Positions 36,669-46,217 are shown, counted from the first letter of the stretch. The stretch is 53,426 nt of DNA from Cyanobium sp. NIES-981 (GCA_945877595.1 CAMDVN010000011.1:1-53426), one strand, 5' to 3'. Made by a program: numbers and translations. The notes: generated by a model from the sequence alone, not told the origin.

Positions 36669-37392
36669 ACTGGTGCCACAGCCAGGCCACGGCCAGCGGC
36701 ACGCTGAGGTTGTCGATGCCGCCCCAGCCGATCTGCTCGAGCAGCATGGCAGATGCGGCAATCGCTAGCAGGGCGAGGGGTGCGGGCGGGAGCTCTCCCA
36801 GGTTGCCACCGCTCGCCGTGGTGAGGCCCGCCAGGGCAGCCAGCACGGCCAGGCTTACCAAACCCATGGTGAGGGTGCCCGCCAGCGAGCGCCGTTGGCC
36901 CAGTACACGCCAGCTGGCTGAGCTCACCAGCGGGCCCAGCAGTCCGGCCAACCCATCACCCAGGGCCATCACCAGCACGCCTGCACACACGGCGTCGGCC
37001 CGCTGTGGCCAGAAGATCAGCAATAGCAGCGTGATCGAGGCGCCATAGGCGACGGTGCCATAGCTGTGGCGGCCCACATCTTCGATGGCGGGCAGCACCC
37101 TGTAGCGGTGGTTGAGCGCCGCCAGCAGCGTGATGATCGCGGCGGCAGGCAAGGCTATGAGGCGATCGATGCCCGAGATCCAGGCCAGGGGTACCACGGC
37201 CCCAGTGCCGATGTGCACCAGCTTGCGACTCCACTCGCGCTGCTGGGGCCAGCGCTGGCGCAGTTTCTGGGCCATGGCGGCCAGCAGGGCCAGCCACAGC
37301 GCCACGGCTGTGGCACCGAGGCCTTGGCGAATCCACCAGCCCTGGCTCGCCAGCAGGCTTGGGCCGAGGCCCGGGAGGTCGATGCCGCCCAT
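36658..37392 (-). CDS. Phytol/polyprenol (dolichol) kinase-like membrane protein
   Basis: 244 residues with about seven hydrophobic segments. The REWSRKLVHIGTGAVVPLAW motif and VMALGDGLAGLLGPL, with SLAGTLTMGLVS, are those of the CTP-dependent lipid-alcohol kinase superfamily that includes plant VTE5/VTE6 and yeast Sec59. In cyanobacteria such enzymes salvage phytol from chlorophyll turnover for tocopherol or chlorophyll. The substrate is inferred from the family. It lies downstream of the sigma-factor gene with an eight-base gap. Confidence 0.83.
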   Translation of the reverse strand: MGGIDLPGLGPSLLASQGWWIRQGLGATAVALWLALLAAMAQKLRQRWPQQREWSRKLVHIGTGAVVPLAWISGIDRLIALPAAAIITLLAALNHRYRVLPAIEDVGRHSYGTVAYGASITLLLLIFWPQRADAVCAGVLVMALGDGLAGLLGPLVSSASWRVLGQRRSLAGTLTMGLVSLAVLAALAGLTTASGGNLGELPPAPLALLAIAASAMLLEQIGWGGIDNLSVPLAVAWLWHQFSS

Positions 37393-37399
37393 GGTCAGC

Positions 37400-38380
37400 T
37401 CAGGCCGCCTGTTGCTGGTTGCTCAGCAAGCGCAGTTTCAAAATGGCCTTGGCTTCAAGCTGCCGCACCCGCTCCCGAGACACATTGATCAACCGGCCGA
37501 TCTCGGCGAGCGTGAGGGGTTCGGAACCCTCAAGGCCGAAGCGCAGTTTGAGGATCTTCTGCTCGCGCTCATTGAGCTGGGAGAGCCAGCTGCCGAGGTG
37601 TTCCTTCTGCAGAAGGCGATCCATCGAATCAAAATGTTCACCGCTGGCGGGATCGGCGATGAGCTCCCCGAGCGTGCTGCGATCGTCTTCGCCACGGGCA
37701 TGGGCGTCGAGAGAGGCGCAGGGTGCGCTCTGGGCCATCAGCTCTTCGAGCTCTTGCGGAGCCATGTCAAGGGCGTGGGAGAGCTCGAGGCGGTTGGGTT
37801 GACGGCCCAAGCGATGGGAGAGCTCCCGCGTCACGCGGCGCATCTTTGAGAGCTTTTCGCTGATGTGGATCGGCAACCGAATCGTACGGGCACTGTTGTC
37901 AATGGCCCGCGTCATGCCTTGGCGAATCCACCAATAGGCATAGGTCGAGAACTTGTAGCCCATGGCGGGGTCAAACTTGTCGACGGCGCGCTCGAGCCCG
38001 ATGGCTCCCTCCTGGACCAGATCCATCAGTTCGAGGCCTTGGTTCTGATATTTCTTGGCTACGCTCACCACCAGACGGAGGTTGGCAGACATCATCCGAT
38101 CGCGGGCCCGTTGGCCCATACGGATCAGGCGCAGATGTTTGGGCGTGCGCTCTTCAGCTGGAACGTCGCGAAGCCGTTTTGCCGACTGGACATGATGGGC
38201 CAGCTCGATTTCCTCGGCCGGTGTGAGCAGTGGTACCCGACCGATCGTGCTGAGATACCAGCCAATCGAATCGGCGCCCAGTTTTCCGCCCGCTCTGGGG
38301 CTCGAAGCCTTGGTCGGCTTCGGCCCCACGACGTTGCTGTCAACAACGTCATGAGCGGAGTGCGGAGGTGTCCCCTTCAC
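37400..38380 (-). CDS. Group 2 RNA polymerase sigma-70 family factor
   Basis: 326 residues, without the long region 1.1 of the primary sigma factor. Region 1.2 DSIGWYLSTIGRVPLLTPAEE, region 2 (SANLRLVVSVAKKYQNQGLE, LMDLVQEGAIGLERAVDKFD, FSTYAYWWIRQGMTRAI), region 3 and the region 4 helix-turn-helix LTLAEIGRLINVSRERVRQL are all present. Cyanobacterial group 2 sigmas respond to light, nitrogen, heat or growth phase; which one this is cannot be told here. GTG 38380 is preceded by GGAGA. The leader and the 140-base gap to ppk hold its promoter. Confidence 0.93.
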   Translation of the reverse strand: MKGTPPHSAHDVVDSNVVGPKPTKASSPRAGGKLGADSIGWYLSTIGRVPLLTPAEEIELAHHVQSAKRLRDVPAEERTPKHLRLIRMGQRARDRMMSANLRLVVSVAKKYQNQGLELMDLVQEGAIGLERAVDKFDPAMGYKFSTYAYWWIRQGMTRAIDNSARTIRLPIHISEKLSKMRRVTRELSHRLGRQPNRLELSHALDMAPQELEELMAQSAPCASLDAHARGEDDRSTLGELIADPASGEHFDSMDRLLQKEHLGSWLSQLNEREQKILKLRFGLEGSEPLTLAEIGRLINVSRERVRQLEAKAILKLRLLSNQQQAA

Positions 38381-38519
38381 CCCGGTCTCCGTATGGATTT
38401 AGGCGGAATGTAGCACTGGAGCTGATAGGTGAACACCTCAAAGCGAAAAAATTTCTGTATGAATTTTGCCTCAATTGTGCTGATCCTGACAGATTGAATC
38501 CAATCGAAGCTGTAGTGCA

Positions 38520-40664
38520 CTAGAGGGTGGGGGTGAGGCCACCGCGCCAGCGCTTGATCAGGTCTTTCTGCACCAACTGGGGTTCGCCTTCGAGCTGTCG
38601 CTGCTGGAAATTACCCTGGCTATCCATGTGCCAGGCCCCGGTGTCATTGAGATAGAGCTCCAGGAGTTGTTCCAGCTGCATCCTGAACTGGGCATCTTCG
38701 ATCGGAGCTACAGCCTCCACCCGTCGATCAAGGTTGCGGCCCATCCAGTCGGCGCTGCCCATGAACAGCTCCGGTTCGCCGGCATTGGCAAACCAGAACA
38801 GGCGGGAGTGCTCCAGGAACCGGCCGATCACGCTCACGACGCTGATGTTGTCGCTGATACCAGCGACCCCTGGCCTGAGGCAGCACATGCCGCGAATGAT
38901 TAAGTCGATCCGCACGCCTGCCTGGGAGGCCTCATAGAGGAGGGCAATGATCTTCGGATCCACCAGCGAATTCATCTTGGCGCGGATGTGACCGCCCCGA
39001 CCGGAGATCGAATGGCTGATCTCGCGTCGAATCAGGCTTTCCGTGCCGCTGCGCAGGGTGACCGGAGCCACCAGCAGGCGGCGGAAGCTCTGCTGTTTCG
39101 AGAAGCCGGTCAGGTAATTGAACAATTCCACCAAGTCGGCTCCAAATTCGGGCCTGGCGGTCAACAGGCCGATATCGGTGTACAGGCTGGAGGTTTTGGA
39201 GTTGTAGTTACCGGTGCCGATGTGCACATAGCTATTGAGCTTCTGCTTTTCACGACGCACCACCAGGGCGATCTTGGTGTGGGTTTTGAGGCCCAGCACG
39301 CCATAGACCACGTGCACGCCTGAGCTTTCCAGTTGCTTGGCCCACTGGATGTTGTTGTCTTCATCGAAGCGGGCCTTCAGCTCCACCAAGGCCATGACCT
39401 GTTTGCCGTTTTCGGCTGCCCGGATCAGGGCTGCCACCACCGGAGAATCCTTGGAGGTGCGGTAGAGGGTCATCTTGATGGCCAGCACCGAGGGGTCGTC
39501 GGCGGCCTGGTTGAGGAACTCCTCAACGGAGGTGGCAAAGAGGTCATAGGGGTGTTGCAGCAGCACATCACGGCGGCGGATCACCGAGAAGATGCTCTCG
39601 AATTCCTCCTCTTTGATTGAGCCGTCTTCGAGTTTGCTTTTCTGCGCCCTGGCGAGGGCCGGCACCGTGCGGCCTTTGTGGGGTTTGTCTTTGAGCTGGG
39701 GGAGGCCGATCGCCATCAGGCTCATCAGGTCGTCCAGCCCCAGGGGCCCATTGATCCGGTAGAGGTCTTCGGGTTCCACCGCCATGCCCTCCATCAGCAG
39801 CTGCACCACCTCGTCGGGCATTTCATCGGCCACCTCCAGCCGCACCACCTCACCCCCGCGGCGGCGTTTGCGCAGGCCTTCTTCCAGGGCCTCCATCAGG
39901 TCATCAGCTTCCAGATCCCTCAACTCCAGATCGGCGTCCCGGGTCACGCGGAAGAAGTAGTGCCCCTCCACGTCCATACCTGGAAACAGCAAACCGAGGT
40001 TGAAAGCCACCACCTGTTCAAGGGGAACAGCGGTAAACACCGGCTCGCTTTGCCGACCCCATAGATCGCGGGGGATCTGCACTAAGCGGGGCAAAATCTT
40101 CTGGGGAACTTTGACCCGGGCAAATTCTTGTTGGCCGGTTTGTGGATCCCGCACGAGGGCGGCCACGTTCAGGCTGAGGTTGCTGATGAAGGGGAAGGGG
40201 TGGGATGGATCCACCGCCAGGGGCGTGAGCACCGGGAAGATGGCCGTCTGAAAGTAGTGGTTGACCCAGTCGCGTTGTTGCGGGTTGAGATTGATGTAAT
40301 CCAGCAAGTGAACGCCGTATTCACCCAGTTGGGTTTTGAGCGAATGGCGGTAGTGCTGCTGTTGCATTTCCAGCAACGGGCGCAGCTTGGCCTGGATGGC
40401 CTCCAGCTGCTGCTGGGGCGTGAGACCGTCATCGCTGAGGGTGGAGATACCAGCTTCTTGCTGTGACTTCAGCGAAGCCACCCTCACCATGAAGAACTCA
40501 TCGAGGTTGTTGCTGAAAATCGCGCTAAATTTGGCCTGCTCCAGCAGTGGGGTGTGCTCATTGAGCGCTTCGGCCAGCACTCGATAGTTGAATTGGAGCC
40601 AGCTCAGCTCCCGGTTGATGTAGAGCTCGGGCGCGACTGGTGACTCGTCTTGGCTGGCAACCAT
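38520..40664 (-). CDS. ppk1: Polyphosphate kinase 1
   Basis: Reversibly polymerises the gamma phosphate of ATP into polyphosphate. 714 residues. N-domain: ELSWLQFNYRVLAEA and FSNNLDEFFMVRVASLK. Catalytic part: IKMTLYRTSKDSPVV, the autophosphorylated-His motif GLKTHTKIALVVRR and YVHIGTGNYNSKTSSLYTDI; C-terminal GSADWMGRNLDRRVE. Complete. The stop lies 120 bases upstream of the sigma factor, on the same strand. Connects to phosphate uptake through pstS. Confidence 0.96.
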   Translation of the reverse strand: MVASQDESPVAPELYINRELSWLQFNYRVLAEALNEHTPLLEQAKFSAIFSNNLDEFFMVRVASLKSQQEAGISTLSDDGLTPQQQLEAIQAKLRPLLEMQQQHYRHSLKTQLGEYGVHLLDYINLNPQQRDWVNHYFQTAIFPVLTPLAVDPSHPFPFISNLSLNVAALVRDPQTGQQEFARVKVPQKILPRLVQIPRDLWGRQSEPVFTAVPLEQVVAFNLGLLFPGMDVEGHYFFRVTRDADLELRDLEADDLMEALEEGLRKRRRGGEVVRLEVADEMPDEVVQLLMEGMAVEPEDLYRINGPLGLDDLMSLMAIGLPQLKDKPHKGRTVPALARAQKSKLEDGSIKEEEFESIFSVIRRRDVLLQHPYDLFATSVEEFLNQAADDPSVLAIKMTLYRTSKDSPVVAALIRAAENGKQVMALVELKARFDEDNNIQWAKQLESSGVHVVYGVLGLKTHTKIALVVRREKQKLNSYVHIGTGNYNSKTSSLYTDIGLLTARPEFGADLVELFNYLTGFSKQQSFRRLLVAPVTLRSGTESLIRREISHSISGRGGHIRAKMNSLVDPKIIALLYEASQAGVRIDLIIRGMCCLRPGVAGISDNISVVSVIGRFLEHSRLFWFANAGEPELFMGSADWMGRNLDRRVEAVAPIEDAQFRMQLEQLLELYLNDTGAWHMDSQGNFQQRQLEGEPQLVQKDLIKRWRGGLTPTL

Positions 40665-40726
40665 GGCCCTGCTGGGGCGCCTGAACGCTCAGCGCCGCCG
40701 TTTCCTCTGACCGCAACGTAGCAATA

Positions 40727-41986
40727 TCAGCCTGGGGATCCCGGTGTTGGGCTTGCTTGACGGGGAAGCCCGCCGGCCACCAGCAGCGCCACACCGGCCA
40801 GCACCAGCGTGGCCAGCCAAAATGGGCTCTGGCGACCCACGGTTTCATAGGCCAGTCCCGCCAGTGGTGGTCCCAGAAAGCTGCCCAGGCTTTGCAGGCC
40901 CTGCAGGCTGCCCAGGGCCGCGCCCTGACCATTGGCATCGAGTCGGCGCGAGACGAGTGAGCGCAGGCTTGGCGTCACCAGGCCGGTACCCATCGCGAGC
41001 AGGGCCACGGCACTAAAGACGACCGGCTGGGCGCTCTCGATCCGGGCCAGGGGAATCAAGGCACAGCCCGCGATCACAAACCCCAACCCAAAAAGGCTGA
41101 GGCGCCATTCGCCGAAGCGCTTCACCAGTGGACCGATCAGCCCGCCTTGCACCACCGTGGCCACCACCCCCACGATGAGAAAGGCTGCCCCCGCAAGCCC
41201 CGGGCCCCAGCCGAAGGCCTGTTTGAAATAGAGCACCAGCACGGCAGTGAAGCCGTTAAAGGCGAGGAAGAACAAAAAGAAGGCGGCACAGAGACGGCGC
41301 ACCTGGGGATTGCCAAACACCCGTGCCAGCTGGGTCCAGGGTTGCAGCTCCCGTTTCGGGGGCAGCGCAATTCGGGATTCGACCGGATGGGTTTCGGGCA
41401 GCAGGGTGAGCACCAGCACCAGATTGAGCACTCCGATCGCCACGGCCAGCAGCAGCGGCAGGGTTACCGAGATGCGCCCCAGCAGGCCTCCGGCTGCGGG
41501 ACCAAGAATGAAGCCGAGCCCGAAGGCCACACCGATCAGGCCAAAGGCCTTGGCTCGTTGCTCCGGCGGAGACACATCGGCCAGCACGGCGGCGGCGCTG
41601 GTGGCGGTGCCGCCACTGAGTCCATCGATGAAGCGGGCTGCAAACAGCAGGCCCAGAGGCAGGCCGGCGGCCTTAGCCGCCGGAGCAAGGCTGTCCCAGG
41701 GGAAGATCAGGGTGAGGGCAAACATCCCCAGCCCCAGCACCGAACCCGCCACGCATACCGCAATCACAGGTTTGCGGCCAAAGCGATCGCTGAGGGCGCC
41801 GATCAGCGGTGTGACCGCAAACTGCGCCACCGCGTAGCTGCCGGTGAGCAGGCCCAAGGTACGGCCGTCACTGGTGAAGCTGGCCAGCAGAAAGGGCAGC
41901 AGCGGAAAGATCAGCGTCTCCCCCAGCCGGTCATTGAGCAGGGTGAGAAAGGCGCAGAGGTAGGTGGAAGGGCGCGCGATGTGCAC
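40727..41986 (-). CDS. Major facilitator superfamily transporter
   Basis: About 12 hydrophobic segments. The drug-antiporter-like motif GALSDRFGRKPVI is between the second and third segments, and GPLVKRFGEWR lies between the halves. Overall close to the TetA-type group of drug:H+ antiporters, but the substrate is unknown. The start is uncertain: GTG 41986 gives 419 residues beginning at HIARPSTYLCAFL; the frame stays open to 42112, overlapping the divergent YbjQ gene. Confidence 0.85.
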   Translation of the reverse strand: MHIARPSTYLCAFLTLLNDRLGETLIFPLLPFLLASFTSDGRTLGLLTGSYAVAQFAVTPLIGALSDRFGRKPVIAVCVAGSVLGLGMFALTLIFPWDSLAPAAKAAGLPLGLLFAARFIDGLSGGTATSAAAVLADVSPPEQRAKAFGLIGVAFGLGFILGPAAGGLLGRISVTLPLLLAVAIGVLNLVLVLTLLPETHPVESRIALPPKRELQPWTQLARVFGNPQVRRLCAAFFLFFLAFNGFTAVLVLYFKQAFGWGPGLAGAAFLIVGVVATVVQGGLIGPLVKRFGEWRLSLFGLGFVIAGCALIPLARIESAQPVVFSAVALLAMGTGLVTPSLRSLVSRRLDANGQGAALGSLQGLQSLGSFLGPPLAGLAYETVGRQSPFWLATLVLAGVALLVAGGLPRQASPTPGSPG

Positions 41987-42078
41987 CGTGGAGGGGCCCA
42001 ATTGGTGCCAGTTGAGCAAAGCGCCGGCACGGGTGGATGTGCCATGGGCGCCTAGAACCTTTGCAGTTTTGCTGCTGC

Positions 42079-42456
42079 ATGGCCATGGTGATGCCGATCG
42101 TCGTGACCACAACCTTCACAATCGAGGGTTATGCGATCCGTGAATACAAGGGCATTGTGCGCGGCATTGTGGTGCGCTTGCCAACCCTGGTGCAGGGCTT
42201 TCTCGGCAGCCTCAAACAGATCATTGGCGGTCGGATCGGCGCCTACACCGAGATGTGTGAGCAGACCCGTGAAGCGGCCTACAACCAGATGGTGGAGCAA
42301 GCCCTACTGCTTGGCGCCAACGCGATCGTGGGCACCCGTTACGACGGCTCCGATGTGACCAGCGCCAGCGGTGGTGCCACCGAGGTGCTCTGCTACGGCA
42401 CGGCCGTGGTGGTGGAGTTGCTCGGTCCTGGTCGGTTGCGTTATCTGCCGGGGTGA
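42079..42456 (+). CDS. YbjQ/UPF0145 family protein (DUF74)
   Basis: 125 residues from ATG 42079 (ATG 42085 also fits). Family features are VVTTTFTIEGYAIREYKGIV at the N-terminus, the amphipathic segment QTREAAYNQMVEQALLLGANAIVG and VTSASGGATEVLCYGTAVVV. YbjQ proteins form pentamers and were once called heavy-metal-binding, without a proven role. Divergent from the MFS gene. Confidence 0.88.
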   Translation: MAMVMPIVVTTTFTIEGYAIREYKGIVRGIVVRLPTLVQGFLGSLKQIIGGRIGAYTEMCEQTREAAYNQMVEQALLLGANAIVGTRYDGSDVTSASGGATEVLCYGTAVVVELLGPGRLRYLPG

Positions 42457-42549
42457 GTGCTGAGTGCTGCAGCTGTTCCATGCAAGGCAACCAGCTCAGC
42501 TCAGAGCAAGATCACGCTGGTTGGTGGTGGTGCCGCTTGATGGTTAGCG

Positions 42550-43269
42550 ATGGTTAAACCTGAACGGGCTGAACCCAACCCCGAGAGCCTGCTGGCGTTC
42601 ACCGCTCAAGTGCATCGGGCCCTGCAGCCATGGCGCCTGCTGATCGCCACCGCCCATCGCCCCTACGCCAATCTGTTGGGGCTTCAGTTGGCCAATGCCC
42701 AGCCAGTTCCACCGTTGCTTCCCCAACGGCTGTTGGCCATCTGCGAGACCGCCTCGGCAGTGTTGGAGCACCTTCCGGAGGCGGCCTCAGATGTGATCGT
42801 GTTCCTCGATGAGACCCTGCGGGATGGTTCGGTGTACCCCCTGCTGCGCGAGCTGCGCCAACGCCCTGGGCCTCCGACCATCTTGTTGGCGATGAGCCGG
42901 CCGCTACAGCCGGCGCTGGTGCAGGCGGCCTGGCGCGAGGGGGTCAATGCTCTGGTGTGCAGCGATGACTACGGCACCGGTGAGCTCGCCCGCGCCCTCA
43001 CAGCCCTTGGCCAAGGGGAGCGCTACTGCGGTTCCAGCATGGCGGCGCTGTTGGTTGGTGACGGCAGGGTGACCTCGGCCCTCAGTCGCCGTGAGCTCGA
43101 TGTGCTGCCGCTGCTGGCCGAAGGACTCAGCAACCGTCAGATCGCGGCGCGGTTGCAGATCGCTGAGGTCACGGCCCGCGACCATGTGCACCACATCCTG
43201 CAGAAGCTCCAGGTGGGCGATCGCACCGCGGCCGCCGCTTTGGCGGTGCGCTTGGGCCTGGTGCGCTGA
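42550..43269 (+). CDS. LuxR/NarL-type response-regulator-like transcription factor
   Basis: 239 residues. The C-terminal helix-turn-helix is clear: LSRRELDVLPLLAEGLSNRQIAARLQIAEVTARDHVHHIL. The N-terminal 150 residues resemble a receiver fold (SDVIVFLDETLRDGSVYPL, PPTILLAMSRP) but the canonical acidic pocket near the N-terminus is not obvious, so it may be a pseudo-receiver working without phosphorylation. The gene lies upstream of the chitinase gene, with tandem repeats and a hairpin between them; control of the chitinase is possible but not shown. Confidence 0.85.
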   Translation: MVKPERAEPNPESLLAFTAQVHRALQPWRLLIATAHRPYANLLGLQLANAQPVPPLLPQRLLAICETASAVLEHLPEAASDVIVFLDETLRDGSVYPLLRELRQRPGPPTILLAMSRPLQPALVQAAWREGVNALVCSDDYGTGELARALTALGQGERYCGSSMAALLVGDGRVTSALSRRELDVLPLLAEGLSNRQIAARLQIAEVTARDHVHHILQKLQVGDRTAAAALAVRLGLVR

Positions 43270-43290
43270 TCGGTGGCCGGGTCCTCCTTC

Positions 43291-43342
43291 CTCTGGCTGG
43301 TCAATCCTCTGGCTGGTCAATCTTTCATCTGGCCGGTCAATC
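43291..43342. repeat. Tandem 16-bp repeats upstream of the chitinase gene
   Basis: Two perfect copies of CTCTGGCTGGTCAATC (43291-43306 and 43307-43322), then a diverged copy at 43327-43342 after four extra bases. They follow the regulator stop by about 20 bases and lie 80-130 bases before the chitinase start, a fitting place for repeated protein-binding sites. Confidence 0.8.
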
Positions 43343-43357
43343 CTTCATCTGCAGGAT

Positions 43358-43382
43358 GTGCCCAGGGGCCTCCCCGGGGCAC
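43358..43382. promoter_or_regulatory. Hairpin between regulator and chitinase genes
   Basis: GTGCCC pairs with GGGCAC and, after one mismatch, GGGG pairs with CCCC around a three-base loop. No T tract follows. It may end the regulator transcript or sit in the chitinase leader. Confidence 0.45.
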
Positions 43383-43423
43383 GGTGACTACCAGCAACGG
43401 AGCCATGCTCCAGGAGAACCACC

Positions 43424-45637
43424 GTGACCCTCAGCACCAGCACCGTCACCAGCATGAGCACGCCGATCGTGGCGGCCTACTTCCCCGAGTGGGGCATCTA
43501 TGGACGTGACTACCCGATTGCCGCTGTGCCGGCTGATCGGCTCACCCATCTCATCTACGCCTTTGCCCAGATCGATCCGAGTGGTCGCATGGCGCTCTTT
43601 GACGGCTATGCGGCCACTGAGAAACGCTTTACCGATCCCACCGATGCCGTGGGTGGTGAGGCTGACAGCTGGTCTTACCCCGCTGAGGATCCCCGCAGCA
43701 GTCAGGAGGTCTGGGGCAATTTCAACCAGATCAGCGAGCTCAAGGCGCTTCACCCCCACTTGCGCACCAGCATGGCGATCGGCGGCTGGACCCTGTCGGG
43801 AAATATTTCGAGCACCTTCGATACGGCGGGTGAGCGGGAGGTCTTTGCCCAGTCGGTGGTCGACTTCCTGCGTTCCTACACGATGTTTGATGGCGTCGAT
43901 TTCGACTGGGAGTATCCCGGCGGCGGCGGGCTCGAGGGCAATACCCAATCAGCGGACGACGGGGCCCATTACGTGGCCACGCTGCAGCTGGTGCGCGAGA
44001 AGCTCGATGCGCTCGGTGCTGAAACGGGCCGCCGCTATGAGATCTCGGTGGCCTCCGCCGCAGGACCTGAAAAAATTGCCAATTTCAATCTCTCTGAGCT
44101 CAAAGATTTTGTCGATTTCTTCAATGTGATGACCTACGACTTCCATGGCACCTGGGAGTCAGAAACGGGCCATCAGTCGGCGTTGCAAGGTGATTCTATT
44201 GGCTATGACATCAGCACGGCCGTTGATCTGTATCTGCAGGCCGGCGTGGATCCAGCCCGCATCGTGCTGGGGTCACCCGCCTACACCAGGGCCTGGAAGG
44301 GGGTGCAATCCAGCCCCGATGAGTATGGCGTCGAGGATTTCGGCTACGGCGACAGTACGGCTGGTGCCGCCCCGGGCACCTTTGAAGCCGGGGTCTATGA
44401 CTACAAGGATCTGCTCAGCCAGTATCGGTCCGGTGGTTGGAAGCTGATCTGGGATGACAAGGCCCAGGCGGCCTATTTGTGGAACCCAGAGCAGCAGATC
44501 TTCAGCTCGTTTGAGACCCCCGCCACCGTGGCGCTCAAGAGTGCCTGGGCTCGTGAAAAGGGCCTCGGCGGCATGATGTTCTGGGATTTGTCCAATGACG
44601 CCAGCGGTGATTCTGAAAGCTTGATTGATGCCGCCGCTGACTTTTGGCTTGACGGGCGCAGTTTTGCTGAGATTGTCTCGGCGTCAGGTTTGCGCTTCGA
44701 TGCGATCGTCGGCGGCAATGGTCAGTTTGATCTGGCAGATGTGCTGACGGATCCCGCCAGCGCTGGGCCTGGGGTGCCGGTGGATCTTCAGCCCCAACCG
44801 CTGGCACCGCAGCCTGTTGTTCCCTCACCTCTGAACCCAGTGGCGCCGGAGCGAGTGGCGCCGGAGCCCCTTGCAATCACGCCGGTGACCAGCGGCAGTA
44901 TCGCGGTGGACTTGCAACTCAGCAGCCAGTGGAGCGGTGCCTTCGAGGGGCAGCTGGTGCTCACCAACTTGGGTCGCCAGCCCCTTGATCAGTGGAGCGT
45001 CAGTTTCACCAGCCGCTACGAATTGCGGGGATTGTCTGACTTCAGCCTGCAGCAGACACGTCTCGGCGATGGCCGTTGGCAGGTGACCCTCGGCCCGCCC
45101 AGCTGGGGGACGAGCCTGCCCAGTGGCGTGGCAGCTCGCTCCTATGTGCAGGGGTTGATCCCGGGGGGCGCTCAGCTGGCCAGCCTGGATCCGGCCTTGG
45201 TGCTGATCGGTGCCAGCTCCGCGCTGATCCCCGATCCGGCTCCCATCCCAAGCCCGATCGCCCCCCCTCCGCCAGCCCTGGTGGATCCGATCACAGGGAC
45301 TGGCACTGGAGCTGAGATTGGAACTGGCTTGGCGCCAGCCCCGGCGGTGGATGTGCTGGTGGGCTCGGGCGACACACGCCTGCAGGCCCGCAGCGATCAG
45401 GCCGAGCTGTTTCAGCTCGGCTATGCCTGGGGCCGCCAGCTCACGATCGAGGGCTTTGATCCCAGTCAGGATCGTCTTGATCTCCGCAGCTTCTGGGGTG
45501 AAGGTCAGCAGGCCCGGGTGCTCGGCACTGCCGAGGGGGTGCGGGTTGAGCTCCCCTTCAACCAGCAAGCCGTGCTGCTCAGCGGGGTGAGCCTGGAGCA
45601 GTGGCAGCCCCAAGGCCTCGAGGTCTGGGGGGGTTGA
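43424..45637 (+). CDS. GH18 chitinase with cellulose-binding-like module and C-terminal domain
   Basis: 737 residues. AGGAGA six bases before GTG 43424 supports this start. The glycoside hydrolase 18 domain spans about residues 15-410, with the catalytic signature DGVDFDWE at 156-163 (Glu163 the acid) and SMAIGGWTLSG, VMTYDFHG and the final MMFWDLSND all present. A Pro-rich linker (about 445-485) leads to a CBM2-like beta domain (LQLSSQWSGAFEGQLVLTNL; DQWSVSFTS), another Pro-rich linker and a C-terminal domain (GSGDTRLQARSDQAELFQLG, then FDPSQDRLDL). That last part resembles type I secreted cyanobacterial proteins. There is no N-terminal signal peptide. It should degrade chitin outside the cell. 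Confidence 0.88.
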   Translation: MTLSTSTVTSMSTPIVAAYFPEWGIYGRDYPIAAVPADRLTHLIYAFAQIDPSGRMALFDGYAATEKRFTDPTDAVGGEADSWSYPAEDPRSSQEVWGNFNQISELKALHPHLRTSMAIGGWTLSGNISSTFDTAGEREVFAQSVVDFLRSYTMFDGVDFDWEYPGGGGLEGNTQSADDGAHYVATLQLVREKLDALGAETGRRYEISVASAAGPEKIANFNLSELKDFVDFFNVMTYDFHGTWESETGHQSALQGDSIGYDISTAVDLYLQAGVDPARIVLGSPAYTRAWKGVQSSPDEYGVEDFGYGDSTAGAAPGTFEAGVYDYKDLLSQYRSGGWKLIWDDKAQAAYLWNPEQQIFSSFETPATVALKSAWAREKGLGGMMFWDLSNDASGDSESLIDAAADFWLDGRSFAEIVSASGLRFDAIVGGNGQFDLADVLTDPASAGPGVPVDLQPQPLAPQPVVPSPLNPVAPERVAPEPLAITPVTSGSIAVDLQLSSQWSGAFEGQLVLTNLGRQPLDQWSVSFTSRYELRGLSDFSLQQTRLGDGRWQVTLGPPSWGTSLPSGVAARSYVQGLIPGGAQLASLDPALVLIGASSALIPDPAPIPSPIAPPPPALVDPITGTGTGAEIGTGLAPAPAVDVLVGSGDTRLQARSDQAELFQLGYAWGRQLTIEGFDPSQDRLDLRSFWGEGQQARVLGTAEGVRVELPFNQQAVLLSGVSLEQWQPQGLEVWGG

Positions 45638-45713
45638 GCGAAGGGGTTAAGCGAAACGGATGGCCCGCTTACGGGCCCTGGCCCGCCAAGCTGGAACGAG
45701 CGCTGTCGCCTGC

Positions 45714-46217
45714 ATGAGCGAGCTCACCCATCTCAATGCCGCCGGCGAGGTGCACATGGTGGAGGTGGGCGACCGTGCGCCCAGCCGCCGGGAGGCCACC
45801 GCCGAGGGATTCATCGCCATGGCACCTGAGGTGTTGGCTCTGGTATTGGCCGGCAACGCCCCCAAGGGGGATGTGTTGGCGGTGGCCCGCGTTGCCGCGA
45901 TCCAGGCGGCTAAGCGCACCTGGGAGTTGATCCCCCTGTGCCATCCGATCGCCCTCAGCGGACTTGCGGTGACGATTGAGCCCAGTGCCGATGGTCGCGG
46001 TCTGCGGCTCGAGGCCACGGCCCGTACCACCGGCAGCACCGGCGTCGAGATGGAGGCCCTCACCGCGGTGCAAGTGGGGCTGCTCACCCTGTACGACATG
46101 GTCAAGGCGGTTGATCCGGCGATGACGATCGGCCCGGTGCGGCTGCTGGTTAAAACCGGTGGCCGCCACGGCGATTGGCGCCATCCTGGGTTGGCCGAGC
46201 TGCCTGCCGATGGCTGA
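45714..46217 (+). CDS. moaC: Cyclic pyranopterin monophosphate synthase
   Basis: Second half of the first step of molybdenum-cofactor synthesis, with MoaA. 167 residues from ATG 45714. [54 protein letters not shown] and [20 protein letters not shown] are the family blocks, with the active-site Lys in MVKAVD. The stop overlaps the start of moeA by eight bases, so the two are translationally linked. Confidence 0.95.
   Translation: MSELTHLNAAGEVHMVEVGDRAPSRREATAEGFIAMAPEVLALVLAGNAPKGDVLAVARVAAIQAAKRTWELIPLCHPIALSGLAVTIEPSADGRGLRLEATARTTGSTGVEMEALTAVQVGLLTLYDMVKAVDPAMTIGPVRLLVKTGGRHGDWRHPGLAELPADG

Noticed and set aside
41147-42055. 302-codon plus-strand frame opposite the MFS transporter
   Set aside because: Product is a Gln/His-rich polar string; the minus strand encodes a normal 12-segment transporter.
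43291-43342. CRISPR array
   Set aside because: Only two perfect units directly abutting each other, no spacers and no cas genes.
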